Below the pieces are notes generated by a model, which was given only the letters and a program-made list of their open reading frames with translations, made no database searches and had not been told where the DNA came from. From JAXDMK01 sp963765955 (lineage in GTDB: Bacteria > Actinomycetota > Acidimicrobiia > Acidimicrobiales > AC-14): a stretch of DNA of 64,000 nucleotides. Every line of letters begins with the position of its first letter. The first letter of the stretch is position 1. The position numbers and the translations under genes were made by a program. Below are positions 17,424 to 26,767 of this stretch, in pieces. Where the stretch lies: positions 62,001-126,000 of the forward strand of contig CAVXYA010000006.1 of the NCBI GenBank assembly GCA_963765955.1, read 5' to 3'.

Positions 17424-17810
17424 ATGGACGTGTCGGTGTGGTTCAACCCGGCCTGCAGCAACTGTCGGACCACCCAGGGCATCCTCGCCGAGCGGGGGGT
17501 CGAGGCCGAATTGTTCGAGTATTTGCAGCAACGCCCTTCCCGTGCCGAGATCGAACGGGTGATGGGCCTGCTGGGCACCGACGACCCTCGGGACATCATC
17601 CGGGCCAAGGAGCCGGTCTACCGCGAGCTGGGCCTGGCCGACGCCACCCGCGACCAGGTCCTCGACGCCATGGCCGAGCACTCCGTGCTGATCGAGCGTC
17701 CAATAGTGATTCGGGGAGACCGGGCCGTGGTAGCCCGTCCTCCGGACCGGGTCCTCGAGCTCCTCGACGAGCCGGACCCGAGCGACCCGAAAGGTGACGC
17801 CGACGAGTAG
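17424..17810 (+). CDS. arsC: ArsC-family (thioredoxin-fold) reductase
   Basis: 128-residue glutaredoxin-linked arsenate-reductase family protein: NPACSNCRTTQGILAERG carries the catalytic Cys, PRDIIRAKEPVYRELGL the middle motif and IERPIVIRGDRAVVARPPD the substrate-binding cis-Pro end. No other ars genes are near, so a general role (arsenate or Spx/YffB-like redox) is possible. The active site reads CSNC, with a second Cys three residues on, where classic ArsC has Ser. Confidence 0.8.
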   Translation: MDVSVWFNPACSNCRTTQGILAERGVEAELFEYLQQRPSRAEIERVMGLLGTDDPRDIIRAKEPVYRELGLADATRDQVLDAMAEHSVLIERPIVIRGDRAVVARPPDRVLELLDEPDPSDPKGDADE

Positions 17811-17840
17811 CGACCTCCGGGGACGGGTAGGCCACGCTCG

Positions 17841-19562
17841 GTGAGAAACACCACGCCGACGCTCATCGCCGGCCGCTACGAGGTCGGTGAGCTGTTGGGC
17901 CGGGGAGGGATGGCGGAGGTGTACGCCGGCATCGACCGCCGGCTCTCGCGGCCCGTTGCCATCAAGCTCCTCCAGGAGTCGATGGCCGCCCGGGAGGACG
18001 TGCGGGTCCGCTTCGAGGCCGAAGCCCGGGCTGCGGCCGCCATCAGTCAGCCCCATGCGGTGGCCGTCTACGACTCCGGCGAGCACGAGGGCGTTCCCTT
18101 CATCGTCATGGAGCGCCTGCCGGGCGACACCCTCGCCGACCGCATCGCCGTCGGGCCGGTGCTGAGCGCGGCCGAGGCCCGGGCCTACGGTCGCCAGGTG
18201 CTGGGGGCCCTCGAGGCAGCCCACGGGGTGGGGATGGTGCACCGGGACGTCAAGCCGGGGAACATCCTGCTCACCCGGGAGGGCCAGGCCAAGATCGCCG
18301 ACTTCGGCATCGCCAAGAGCCTCGACGTGAGCGCCGACCTCACCGGCACCGGCCAGCTGATCGGCACGCCCGCCTACCTCGCCCCGGAGCAGCTGGGCGG
18401 CGATCCGGCGTCGGCGGTCACCGACATCTACGCCCTCGGCGTCGTCCTCTACGAGGCCCTCACCGGACGCAAGCCCTTCGGGGGGGACAGCGCCATGACC
18501 ACCGCCCGGGCCGTGGTCCAGGGCGACCACGAGCCGTTGGCCTCGGTGCGCCCGGACCTCGACCACGATCTGGTACGGGCTGTCGAGCGGGCGCTGGAGC
18601 CGGACCCCGCGGCCCGCTTCCAGTCCGCCACCGCCATGAGCGTCGCCCTCGCCCCGCCGGCCGTGGCCACGGTCGTGCCCACCGGCATCGGTGGGATGGC
18701 CGGCGGGCCCGACGGCACCCAGGTGCTCGACGCGGCCGAGATCGCCGCCCAGACGATGCCCGCAACCGCCGCCTCCGGCGTGGCCGCCGACACGACCCAC
18801 GTGGACGCGCCCTCTGCCGCCTCCGGTCTGGGCGCCTCCGGTCTGGGCGCCTCCGATGTGGGCCCCTCCGATGTGGGCGCCTCCGATGTGGGCGCCTCCG
18901 GTGTGGGCGCATCCGATGTGGGCGCCTCCCTCCGGCCGGCACCGGCGGCACCCCGGCCTCCGCCGTCCTCGCCCGAGCCACCGCTGGCCGCCCGGCGGCA
19001 GCCGTCCCGGAACGTGCGCATCGGGCTCGTCGCCCTGGTCGGGCTGGTCGTGCTGTTCCTGCTCTTCCAGGTGCTCCGCCCCGACGGCGACACGGCGGTC
19101 ACCGAGGCCGGCGCCCCGACGGCCTCGTCCACGGTCGCCCCGACCACGGTCGCCCCGACCACGGTGCCCCCGACCACGGCCGCCCCGTCGGCCGCCGCGT
19201 CATTGGCGGCCGAGCTGCGCACCGGGGCATCCCGCCTGGGCCCGGGCGACGGAGTGGCCGCCCCCGGCCTGGCCGTCCGCATGAAGGTCGTCGCCGACCA
19301 GGTCGAGCGGGGCGACCCCGCGGCGACCACCACCGCCACCGCCCTCATCATCGACGTCGCCATCTGGCGCCAGGCGGGCCAGCTCGGCGACGCGGCCACG
19401 GTCACCGCCATCCAGGTCCTCCAGAAGGTGCAGGTGGCCGCCATCGGCGGGTCGGCCCCGGCCATCGCCGCCACCGGGCCGGCCGACGTCGTCCCCGACG
19501 GCGACCAGCCGAAGGGCAAGGACAAGGACGACAAGGGCAACGGCCGCGACAACGACGACTGA
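17841..19562 (+). CDS. Membrane-anchored Ser/Thr protein kinase (PknB-like)
   Basis: 573 residues. Kinase domain 10-270 with every motif: GRGGMAEVY (Gly loop), VAIKLL (Lys), HRDVKPGNILL (catalytic loop), DFGIAKS, GTPAYLAPEQ and DIYALGVVLYEALTG. Then a linker with tandem GASDV-type repeats (about 326-363), one transmembrane helix (RIGLVALVGLVVLFLLFQVL, about 394-413), a Thr/Pro-rich stalk and an external domain of about 110 residues ending in a Lys/Asp-rich tail. No PASTA repeats, so the ligand is unknown. It follows arsC by 30 nt. Confidence 0.9.
   Translation: MRNTTPTLIAGRYEVGELLGRGGMAEVYAGIDRRLSRPVAIKLLQESMAAREDVRVRFEAEARAAAAISQPHAVAVYDSGEHEGVPFIVMERLPGDTLADRIAVGPVLSAAEARAYGRQVLGALEAAHGVGMVHRDVKPGNILLTREGQAKIADFGIAKSLDVSADLTGTGQLIGTPAYLAPEQLGGDPASAVTDIYALGVVLYEALTGRKPFGGDSAMTTARAVVQGDHEPLASVRPDLDHDLVRAVERALEPDPAARFQSATAMSVALAPPAVATVVPTGIGGMAGGPDGTQVLDAAEIAAQTMPATAASGVAADTTHVDAPSAASGLGASGLGASDVGPSDVGASDVGASGVGASDVGASLRPAPAAPRPPPSSPEPPLAARRQPSRNVRIGLVALVGLVVLFLLFQVLRPDGDTAVTEAGAPTASSTVAPTTVAPTTVPPTTAAPSAAASLAAELRTGASRLGPGDGVAAPGLAVRMKVVADQVERGDPAATTTATALIIDVAIWRQAGQLGDAATVTAIQVLQKVQVAAIGGSAPAIAATGPADVVPDGDQPKGKDKDDKGNGRDNDD
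18816..18929 (+). repeat. 15-nt tandem repeat inside the kinase gene
   Basis: Seven 15-nt units of the form GGCGCCTCCGATGTG, giving Gly-Ala-Ser-(Asp/Gly)-(Val/Leu) repeats in the linker before the membrane helix. Units differ by single bases, so copy number may vary between strains. Confidence 0.85.
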
Positions 19563-19595
19563 CAAGCCGCTACCGCCGGCGGCCCCGCCCTGCTT

Positions 19596-21020
19596 CTACT
19601 TCTCCTTGCGCACCAGCCAGCGGAAGCGCTTGGCCCCCTCGAAGGCGGCTTCGCCGGCGAGCTGGCCGATCCCGGTCGACAGCGTCGGGTAGACGTGGAT
19701 GAGGCTGGCCACCTGCGACAGCTTGAGTCCCTCGTTGATGGCCAGGGCCAGCTCGTGGATCATCTCCCCGGCCGCCGGGGCCAGGATGTGGGCCCCCACC
19801 ACCTTGCCCTTGGCCGTGACCACCACGATGGCGCCCTCGGTAGCGTTGTCGGCCCGGGCCCGGTCGGAGTGCGACAGGTCGAGTCGGTAGACCTCGACGT
19901 CGTCGCCGTGCTTCTTCTCGGCCTCGGCCACCGTCATGCCCGCATGGGCCAGCTCGGGGTCGGTGAACGTGCACCAGGGCACGAAGTCGGTGACCTTGCC
20001 CTTGCCCGGGTAGAAGGCGTCCCGAACCGCCCGCACCGCCTCGTAGCCGGCGGAGTGGGTGAAGAGGAACCGCCCGGCGACGTCGCCGGCGGCGTAGATC
20101 GAGGGCACCGCGGTGCGCATGCGCTCGTCGACCTCGATGCCGGTGCGCCCGACCTTGACCCCGACCTCCTCCAGCCCCAGCCCCTCCACATTGGGCCGGC
20201 GGCCGGTGGCCACCAGTAGCTCCTCGCCCTCCCAGCGCGACGGCACGCCGTTCTCGCTGCCGTAGACGATCTTGCGCTGCCCGGACACCGTCACCCGCTC
20301 CGTCTCCACGTTGAAGTGCAGGTCGACGCCCTCCGACCGCAGCTTGGCGACCAGGATGTCGACCAGGTCGGGCTCGTCGCGAGGCAGGATCCGGGGGCCC
20401 TTCTGCAGGACGGTGGTGGCGATCCCCAGGCGGACGAAGGCCTGCGACATCTCGGTGGCGATGGGCCCGGCCCCGATCATCACCATGCTCCGGGGCGCCT
20501 GCTCGAGGTCCCACAGGGTCTCGCTGGTGAGGAAGCCGGCCTCCTTGAGCCCCTCGATGGGCGGCACCACGGGCCGGCTGCCGGTGCAGATCAGCACGAA
20601 CCGGGTCTCGAGCTCGCGGTCCGTACCGTCGGGCCCCTCGCCGAGGACTCGCACCGTGTTGGGCCCCACGATCCGGGCCCCGCCGCGGACGATCTCCACC
20701 CCCTCCGCCTCGAAGCGGCCAGGGTCGTCGTCGGTGGCGGCGATCTCCTGCTGGATGGCCCGGATCCGCTTCCACACCAGCGAGGTGTCGATGTCGGGGT
20801 CCACCGAGGGCAGGCCGTAGGTGTCGGCCACCTTCATGGTGTGGGCCGCCTTGGCCGACGCCAGCAGGGTCTTGCTGGGGACGCACCCCGTCCACAGGCA
20901 GTCGCCCCCGACCCGGCCCCGCTCGACCACCGCCACCCGCAGACCGATGGTGGCCGCGAACTCGGCCCCGACCATGCCCCCTGACCCCATCCCGATGATG
21001 ACCAGGTCGTACCGCGCCAT
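19596..21020 (-). CDS. FAD-dependent pyridine nucleotide-disulfide oxidoreductase (MerA/Lpd-like)
   Basis: 474 residues. FAD site GMGSGGMVGAEFA, redox disulfide GGDCLWTGCVPSK near residue 40, NAD site IGAGPIATEMSQAF, second FAD motif YAAGDVAGRFLFTHSAG and the C-terminal dimerisation domain ending HVYPTLSTGIGQLA. Lipoamide dehydrogenases have a His-x-His-Pro-Thr motif there; Tyr replaces the second His, as in mercuric-reductase-like relatives. There is no MerA-type C-terminal Cys pair, so Hg reduction is not supported. Substrate unknown. SD GAGGGGG upstream of ATG 21020. Confidence 0.82.
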   Translation of the reverse strand: MARYDLVIIGMGSGGMVGAEFAATIGLRVAVVERGRVGGDCLWTGCVPSKTLLASAKAAHTMKVADTYGLPSVDPDIDTSLVWKRIRAIQQEIAATDDDPGRFEAEGVEIVRGGARIVGPNTVRVLGEGPDGTDRELETRFVLICTGSRPVVPPIEGLKEAGFLTSETLWDLEQAPRSMVMIGAGPIATEMSQAFVRLGIATTVLQKGPRILPRDEPDLVDILVAKLRSEGVDLHFNVETERVTVSGQRKIVYGSENGVPSRWEGEELLVATGRRPNVEGLGLEEVGVKVGRTGIEVDERMRTAVPSIYAAGDVAGRFLFTHSAGYEAVRAVRDAFYPGKGKVTDFVPWCTFTDPELAHAGMTVAEAEKKHGDDVEVYRLDLSHSDRARADNATEGAIVVVTAKGKVVGAHILAPAAGEMIHELALAINEGLKLSQVASLIHVYPTLSTGIGQLAGEAAFEGAKRFRWLVRKEK

Positions 21021-21070
21021 CGACGTGCCCCCTCGTGCTCCCCTGCGGCCCGACTGTATCCGGGCCCTCC

Positions 21071-21076
21071 TACGAT
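21071..21076 (+). promoter_or_regulatory. -10 box of likely leaderless M50-like transcript
   Basis: TACGAT ends 6 nt before the GTG at 21083. Confidence 0.5.
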
Positions 21077-21082
21077 CGGGGT

Positions 21083-22303
21083 GTGCCCGTCGACCCGCAA
21101 TCCAGCATCGTCGACGTCGTCATGGGGCTGGCCGCGCTGGCCACGCTGGTGACCATCGTCCGGGCCCGGCGGACGTTCCTCGACCGGGATCTCTCCGCCG
21201 CCGACAAGCGCCTGGCGACCCAGGCGGCGGTGTTCCTGGTCCCGCCGATCGTGGTCCTGATCCACGAGCTGGGCCACGTGGGGGCGGTGGTCTCAGTCGG
21301 GGCCCGGGTCGTGAGCTTCCGGTACGGGTTCTTCGAGGGTGCGGTCGGGGTGGCCGGCGACCTGAGCCAGGTCCAGGCCTGGTGGGTGTCGCTCAGCGGC
21401 AACCTGGCCGGGGCTCTCACCGGTCTGGCCCTGGCCGGTGCCGGCATGGCCTGGGACCGGCTGCGGCCGGGGCCGCGCTACGTCCTCATCCTGGGGGGGA
21501 CGCTCCAGGTGGGCTACGCCCTGATCGGCTACCCCCTGCTCTCGTTGTCGACCGACTGGGGGGACTGGGTCACGATCTACGACTTCGGGGCCACGCCGGG
21601 GCTGAGCTGGGCCACCGCGGTGGTCCACGCCGCCGTCCTCGCCGTCCTCTGGCGCTGGTGGCGGGGCACGGTGCGCCACACCCTCTTCGCCATCGCTTCG
21701 GGCGCAGGCGACAGGGTGGCCGCCCTGCGGGCGTCGGTTCGGGCCAACCCGGCGGACGAGGCCGGCTGGCTCGACCTGGCCCGCCTGTACGCCGGGTTTG
21801 GCGAGCTGGGCCTGGCCCGGTCCACCCTCGAGGAGGCGGCCGGGGCGGCGCCGACGGCCCGCGTCCACCTGGCCCGGGCCCGGGTGGCGATGATGGAGTC
21901 CAGGTGGTCGTCGGCGGTCATGGCGGCCGAGGCGGGGGTGAAGGCGGCCGGCCCCGACGACGTGGCCGTGGTCCAGCGGCTGTGGGCCAACCAGGGGCTG
22001 GCCCTGGCCTCGATGGAGCGCCCGACCCATGCCCTGGCCGCCTTCGACCGGTTGGGGCCACCGGTGGTCGACGACACCCGGGTCCGCTACGGGCGGGGAC
22101 TGGCCCGCCTGGGGGCCGGTGACCAGGAGGGGGGGCGGGCCGACCTGGAGGCCGTGGTGCGGACCCTTCCCGAGGGCAACCTTCTCCGGGCGTGGGCCGC
22201 GGCCCGCCTCGACGGTGGCCTGCCGGACCCGCCCGACGACTCCGACCGCCCCAACTATCTCCGCCGGTCGAGCCCGCCCCCGGCGCCGATCGCCGGCATC
22301 TGA
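21083..22303 (+). CDS. M50-like membrane metalloprotease with TPR-like C-terminus
   Basis: 406 residues. The N-terminal half has about five hydrophobic segments and the zinc motif HELGH at residues 61-65, followed by the GDLSQVQAWWVSLSGNLAGA segment typical of M50 site-2-protease-like proteins. From about residue 205 it is a soluble helical region of TPR-like pairs (DEAGWLDLARLYAGFGELGL, then MMESRWSSAVMAAEAG). An intramembrane protease with a protein-interaction tail is likely; the substrate is unknown. Confidence 0.7.
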   Translation: MPVDPQSSIVDVVMGLAALATLVTIVRARRTFLDRDLSAADKRLATQAAVFLVPPIVVLIHELGHVGAVVSVGARVVSFRYGFFEGAVGVAGDLSQVQAWWVSLSGNLAGALTGLALAGAGMAWDRLRPGPRYVLILGGTLQVGYALIGYPLLSLSTDWGDWVTIYDFGATPGLSWATAVVHAAVLAVLWRWWRGTVRHTLFAIASGAGDRVAALRASVRANPADEAGWLDLARLYAGFGELGLARSTLEEAAGAAPTARVHLARARVAMMESRWSSAVMAAEAGVKAAGPDDVAVVQRLWANQGLALASMERPTHALAAFDRLGPPVVDDTRVRYGRGLARLGAGDQEGGRADLEAVVRTLPEGNLLRAWAAARLDGGLPDPPDDSDRPNYLRRSSPPPAPIAGI

Positions 22304-22312
22304 GCCTGCCCC

Positions 22313-22369
22313 AGCGCAACTGGTGACGCTTTCCGGCGCCGGGGCGCCTGGAAGCGTCACCGGTTCGCT
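22313..22369. repeat. Dispersed palindromic repeat, copy A
   Basis: Long imperfect hairpin: outer arm AACTGGTGACGCTT pairs with AAGCGTCACCGGTT, then GGCGCC/GGCGCC around a GGGG loop. It fills the gap between two convergent stop codons and could serve as a bidirectional terminator. Same family as 34449-34499 and 45239-45294. Confidence 0.7.
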
Positions 22370-23389
22370 CAGGCGGGGGGCGGGATGACGGGGAGCGCCT
22401 GGAGCAGGGGCTCGAGCTCGGCCCGGGTGGCGACGTTGTCGAAGCGGGCGGTGACGACGCCGTCGGCCCCCACCACGAAGACCCAGGGCTCGTTGAGGCC
22501 GCTGGACTGGTCGGGATAGATCCACTCGGCGGCAGCCCGGTTGATGACGGTGTTCTGGAAGTCGCGGAACACCTCGATGTGGACAAACGAGGCCCGGTCG
22601 CCGTAGGTGTGGGACAGCTCCTGGACCATGTCGGTGACGGGACCGCAGAAGCGGCTGGTGCAGTACACCGGCGTGGAAACCGCCACCACCACCGGCCGGC
22701 CGGCGTCGAGGGCCGCGGCCACGGTGGTGCCGTGAAGCTCGGGATCGGGGATCGGCTGGGTACCGTCGCTGCCGGCCCGGGAGTCGATGGCGGCCCGGGG
22801 CACGTCGGCGGGTGAGTCCATGGTGAGGTTCACCGACCGGCGGGCCGGATCGCCGGGGGCGGGCACCAGGTGGCGGTCGAGGACCTGGAAGGCGCCGGTG
22901 GCCCGCCGGGCCTCCGCCGTCGCCATCGACCCGAGCGGTCACCTCCACCTGCCAGAACCCGGCCCGATCGAACCCGGCCGACGCGGCGTAGACACCGCGG
23001 GCCTGGGAGCCGCTGAGCAGCTGGGGCCCGGATCCCTCGGGCGCCGGCGGCGTGCCCGGCACCGGGAGATAGCTGGCGGTGACGGGAGGACCGAACCCGG
23101 GCGACGAGATGGGCTCGTCCCGCGTGCCGAGATAGGCGAAGCGGAAGTCGACGGTGCCGAAGACCACCAGCCGCAGGTCGGGGGATTGCACACCCACGAT
23201 GATCCGGGACGGGGGCCCGACGGCCAGGTCGAAGCTGGCGACGGTGGCCACCAGGCCCTCGGCGGCGGCCGACGTCGAGGTGCTGGAGGAGCCGGCAGTG
23301 CTGTCCCCGTCGGACGAGCAGGCGGCCAGCAGGAGGATGCCGGCCACCATCCAGGCCGCCGGCCGGCGGAACGAATGCATACGGCTCAT
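22369..23389 (-). pseudogene. Thioredoxin-fold lipoprotein, one frameshift
   Basis: After repair about 339 residues. Lipoprotein signal (ILLLAACSSDG), an N-terminal beta-rich domain (LVATVASFDLAVGPPSRIIV), and a C-terminal thioredoxin/TlpA-like domain with VVVAVSTPVYCTSRFCGPV (Cys-x4-Cys), FVHIEVFRDFQN and PWVFVVGADGVV. The N-terminal frame (from ATG 23389, overlapping the previous gene as ATGA) ends off-frame near 22930; the C-terminal frame runs from there to 22369. Removing one base of the CCC at 22930-22932 joins them (EVTARSMATAEARRATGAF). An exported redox or assembly role is an inference. Confidence 0.7.
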
Positions 23390-23850
23390 TTGGCACAGGG
23401 CGGGATGGGAACCGCAAGTCGATCGAGGGCCAGCGCCGTCACCTCCACCAGCCGGCCGAGGTCGTCGGCCACCCGGTCCCCGCTGGCCAGGCCCGAGAAG
23501 TCGGCCTCCACCTTCTGCTTGGCCTCCAGCAGCCGCCCGGCGAGGGGCCGGTCGACGTCCTCCAGGGCCCGGGCGACGACGTGGAGCGTCTCGTGGGAAC
23601 GGTCGAAGAACCGGGCCTCGGCCGCCCGGGGCCGCTCGGGTGCCTCCCCCCGGGCGGTGCACAGGTTCTCGAGGGCGTCGGTGAGCCGGCCCGCAGGCAC
23701 CGGGTCACCGGCCACCACGATCGTCGAGCCGGTCGACTGGGGCGCCGGGTCATCGTCGGCTCCGTCGCATGCGACGGTGCCCAGCACGAGCGCCAGTCCC
23801 AGCCGCAGGAGGGGCCATCGCCACCCGGGGGTGGACACCCGGGCCCCCAC
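23386..23850 (-). CDS. Hypothetical lipoprotein
   Basis: 154 residues with a lipoprotein signal (LRLGLALVLGTVACDGADD; Cys near residue 28). The mature part is helical and charged (LTDALENLCTARGEAP, FFDRSHETLHVVARALEDVD) with two further Cys residues that could form a disulfide. No family recognised. It overlaps the start of the thioredoxin-like lipoprotein (ATGA), so both are probably made from one mRNA. Confidence 0.65.
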   Translation of the reverse strand: MGARVSTPGWRWPLLRLGLALVLGTVACDGADDDPAPQSTGSTIVVAGDPVPAGRLTDALENLCTARGEAPERPRAAEARFFDRSHETLHVVARALEDVDRPLAGRLLEAKQKVEADFSGLASGDRVADDLGRLVEVTALALDRLAVPIPPCAK

Positions 23851-23869
23851 CGCTACCGCCGGGTGGCAG

Positions 23870-24355
23870 TCAGGAGGCGGGTTCGGGCGGGGTCGCGGGA
23901 TGGGCGACGTGGGCGAACAGCACCCGGTTGAGGATGACGAACTTGGCGACCCACAGCACCCCGAAAGCGGCCAGGGCGGCCGCGTTGACCAGGAGCTTCT
24001 GGCCCAGGGCGGACGACGTGAAGGTGGCCGCGTTGGTCTCCGCCCAGTCGACCGACCAGGTGGACAGGATGAGGCCCAGCAGGGCCATGCCCCAGAAGGG
24101 GACGATCTCCTTCATCAGGTGCGACCGGCCGCTCTTGCCCCACGCCCACGCCCGGTTGAGCTGGTAGGACGGTACGGCCGACACGCAGACGGCCACGATG
24201 TTGGAGGTGCGGGCCGACCACGCGAACTGGGCCAGGAACAGCACGACCTGGGCCACCGCGACCGAGACCACCGACACCAGGCTGTAGCGGACCAGCTTGC
24301 GTCCGCCAGGTGTGCGCGCCCGTTCAAGCAGGCTGCTGGGGGAGAGGAGCACCAT
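23870..24355 (-). CDS. GtrA-family membrane protein
   Basis: 161 residues with four membrane helices: KLVRYSLVSVVSVAVAQVVL, NIVAVCVSAVPSYQLNRAWAW (the GtrA signature YxxNRxWAW), a third near 90-110 and a fourth near 130-150. GtrA proteins assist flipping of polyprenyl-linked sugars. No glycosyltransferase is directly adjacent. A minus-strand TAGGAT box at 24360-24365 is 4 nt from ATG 24355 and 7 nt from an in-frame GTG at 24352, so the start could be either. Confidence 0.78.
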   Translation of the reverse strand: MVLLSPSSLLERARTPGGRKLVRYSLVSVVSVAVAQVVLFLAQFAWSARTSNIVAVCVSAVPSYQLNRAWAWGKSGRSHLMKEIVPFWGMALLGLILSTWSVDWAETNAATFTSSALGQKLLVNAAALAAFGVLWVAKFVILNRVLFAHVAHPATPPEPAS

Positions 24356-24463
24356 GTCGATCCTATCGGCACTCGGAGGGCCCGGGTGGAGCGCCGTCCG
24401 GTAGTTCGATCGACCCGTTGGAGGGGGCCGGTTTGATAACGGGAGCGGATGTGGTGACACTCG

Positions 24464-26767
24464 ATGGCTCCCTCTCGCCGCGGCAAAGGACCTTCCACCA
24501 CGTCCCATCCCGAGATCCAAGCCGAACAGGCGGTCGTCGACCGCGCCTACACCCGACTGGAGGCCATGCGGGACGCGGCTCGCGCCGTGTCCGCCGACGT
24601 GATCGAAACGACGCCCGGAGGCACCCACCAGGCCCGCCTCGAGCGTGACGTGCGGGTGCAGGTCACCGAGCGACGCCTGGCGTCGCTCCAGGTGGGTGAG
24701 GCGGGCCTGGTGTTCGGGCGCACCGACGCCACCGACGGCGATCGTCGCTACATCGGCCGGGTGGCCATCTCCGACGAGGACAACGAGCCCCTGGTGGTCG
24801 ACTGGCGGGCGCCGGCCGCGGAGCCGTTCTACCGGGCCACGCCGGGGGCGCCGATGGGGCTCGTGCGCCGCCGCCACTTCATCCTCCGGGGGCGGGTGGT
24901 CACCGGCCTCGACGACGAGCTGCTCACCGCCGAGCCCACCGGCGACGATCTGGTCCTGGTGGGCGAGGGGGCGCTGCTGGCCGCCCTCGAGCGGTCCCGC
25001 TCGGGACGCATGGCCGACATCGTGGCCACTATCCAGCGGGAGCAGGACGAGATCGTCCGGTCCCCCCTCCCCGGGATCGTCGTCGTGCAGGGCGGGCCGG
25101 GAACGGGCAAGACAGCCGTCGCCCTCCACCGGGCCGCCTACCTGCTCTACACCTTCCGGTTCCCCCTGGAACGGGCAGGGGTGCTGCTCATCGGACCCAG
25201 CCGCATCTTCCTGCGCTACATCGAGCAGGTGCTGCCCGCCCTCGGCGAGCACACCGTCAACCTGGCCACGCCGGCCGATCTGGTACCCACGCCCGTCACC
25301 GGCCAGGACGAGCCGGTGGCCGCTCGCCTCAAGGGCGACGCCCGCATGGCCCGGGTCCTGGCCCAGGCGGTGGGCGACCGCCAGCGCGCCCTCCCGGCGC
25401 CGATCACGGTCCTGTGGAAGGGCCAGCGGGTGCAGCTCACGGTGCGCGACTCCCGCCGCATCGTGGAGCAGGTCAAGCGCCGGCGGGGGACGCACAACGA
25501 GCGCCGGGCCCAGGTGGAGCGGCTGGTCGTGCGCCTCCTGATGGGCCAGCTCGAGCTGGAGGATGACAGCGCCGACGAGGCGGCCGACCGGGAGGACATC
25601 GCCCGGACGCTGCGAGCCGACCGGGAGGTCGTGACCGCCCTCGAGCGCATGTGGCCGGCGCTGACCCCGGAAGAACTCGTCCACGACCTGTGGGGGTGGC
25701 CGGCCCTCATCCGCCTGGCCGGACGAGGGGTGCTCGACGAGGGGGAGGTGGCCGTCCTCCACCGGCCCCGGTCGGAGCGGGTGGCCGACGTGGCCTGGAC
25801 CGAGGCCGACCTGCCCCTCCTCGCCGAGGCCATGGAGCACCTCGGCCCCCCCGCCCGCCGCCGCCGGGCGGCGCCCGCCAACGGCGACGGCCCCGCCGGG
25901 TGGGAGCGGGAGAAGGTCGTGTCCGACCTGGGCGACCTCGACCCCCAGATGCGCCGCGACCTGCTACGTCACCTGGAGGACATCGACGCCCGGAACACCC
26001 CGGGCGACGGCGAGCGGATCGACCTGTGGGACCGGACGTTCGGCCACGTCGTCATCGACGAGGCTCAGGACCTGTCGCCGATGCAGCTGCGGATGATCGG
26101 CCGGCGGGTGCCCAGCGGGTCGATGACCATCGTGGGCGACCTGGGCCAGGCCAGCGGCTCGTGGGCCCCGCAGAGCTGGGACGACGTGGTGTCCCACCTG
26201 CCCTCGTCCGACCGGCGACCGACGCGGCGGGCCGAGCTCACCGTGAACTACCGCACCCCGTCGGAGGTCATGGACGTGGCCGCCCGGGTGCTGGCCGTCG
26301 TCGCCCCCGACCTCACCCCGTCCCGGTCGGTGCGGGAGGCGGGGACGGACCCGGTGTTCACCGCCGTCGATCCCACACTCGGCCGGGGCGGGCTCGAGGC
26401 TGCGGTCCTGGAGGCGGCGAGGGCGGAGCGGGCCGCCGTCCCCGACGGCAAGGTGGCGGTGCTCACCGCCCCGTCGATGGTCGAGGGGGTGCGAGCGGTG
26501 CTTTCGACGGCCGGGCTGGCGTCGGCCCGGAAGGGCCCCGAGCTGCTCGACGCCGACCTGGCCGTGCTGCCGGTGCAGCAGGCCAAGGGCCTCGAGTTCG
26601 ACGCCGTGGTCGTCGTGGAGCCGGCCGCCATCGTCGACGAGCACCCGCACGGCGGGCGGGCCCTCTACCTGGCCCTCACCCGCACCACCCGCCGGCTCCG
26701 GGTGGTGTCCTCCCTGCCCCTTCCCGCCGGCCTGGCCGATGGAGAAGGGGCACCTCCGGTGCCATGA
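24464..26767 (+). CDS. helD: HelD/HelR-like RNA polymerase-associated ATPase
   Basis: 767-residue SF1 (UvrD/Rep-like) ATPase. An N-terminal coiled arm (about 15-60, QAVVDRAYTRLEAMRDAARA), then Walker A GGPGTGKTAVALHR (from residue 210), FLRYIEQVLPALGEH, Walker B VIDEAQDLSPMQLRM, IVGDLGQASGSW, LTVNYRTPSEVM, QAKGLEFDAVVVVEP and YLALTRTTRRL. The order and the N-terminal arm match HelD/HelR, which pulls stalled RNA polymerase off DNA and in some actinobacteria contributes to rifampicin tolerance; that effect here is an inference. Its stop overlaps the murA start. Confidence 0.82.
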   Translation: MAPSRRGKGPSTTSHPEIQAEQAVVDRAYTRLEAMRDAARAVSADVIETTPGGTHQARLERDVRVQVTERRLASLQVGEAGLVFGRTDATDGDRRYIGRVAISDEDNEPLVVDWRAPAAEPFYRATPGAPMGLVRRRHFILRGRVVTGLDDELLTAEPTGDDLVLVGEGALLAALERSRSGRMADIVATIQREQDEIVRSPLPGIVVVQGGPGTGKTAVALHRAAYLLYTFRFPLERAGVLLIGPSRIFLRYIEQVLPALGEHTVNLATPADLVPTPVTGQDEPVAARLKGDARMARVLAQAVGDRQRALPAPITVLWKGQRVQLTVRDSRRIVEQVKRRRGTHNERRAQVERLVVRLLMGQLELEDDSADEAADREDIARTLRADREVVTALERMWPALTPEELVHDLWGWPALIRLAGRGVLDEGEVAVLHRPRSERVADVAWTEADLPLLAEAMEHLGPPARRRRAAPANGDGPAGWEREKVVSDLGDLDPQMRRDLLRHLEDIDARNTPGDGERIDLWDRTFGHVVIDEAQDLSPMQLRMIGRRVPSGSMTIVGDLGQASGSWAPQSWDDVVSHLPSSDRRPTRRAELTVNYRTPSEVMDVAARVLAVVAPDLTPSRSVREAGTDPVFTAVDPTLGRGGLEAAVLEAARAERAAVPDGKVAVLTAPSMVEGVRAVLSTAGLASARKGPELLDADLAVLPVQQAKGLEFDAVVVVEPAAIVDEHPHGGRALYLALTRTTRRLRVVSSLPLPAGLADGEGAPPVP

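Noticed and set aside
19565..19585. Terminator between the kinase and the flavoprotein
   Set aside because: Only a 10-nt CCGCCGGCGG self-complementary run; too short to claim.
19596..21020. Mercuric reductase
   Set aside because: Lacks the C-terminal Cys pair and the N-terminal metal-binding domain, and there are no mer genes nearby.
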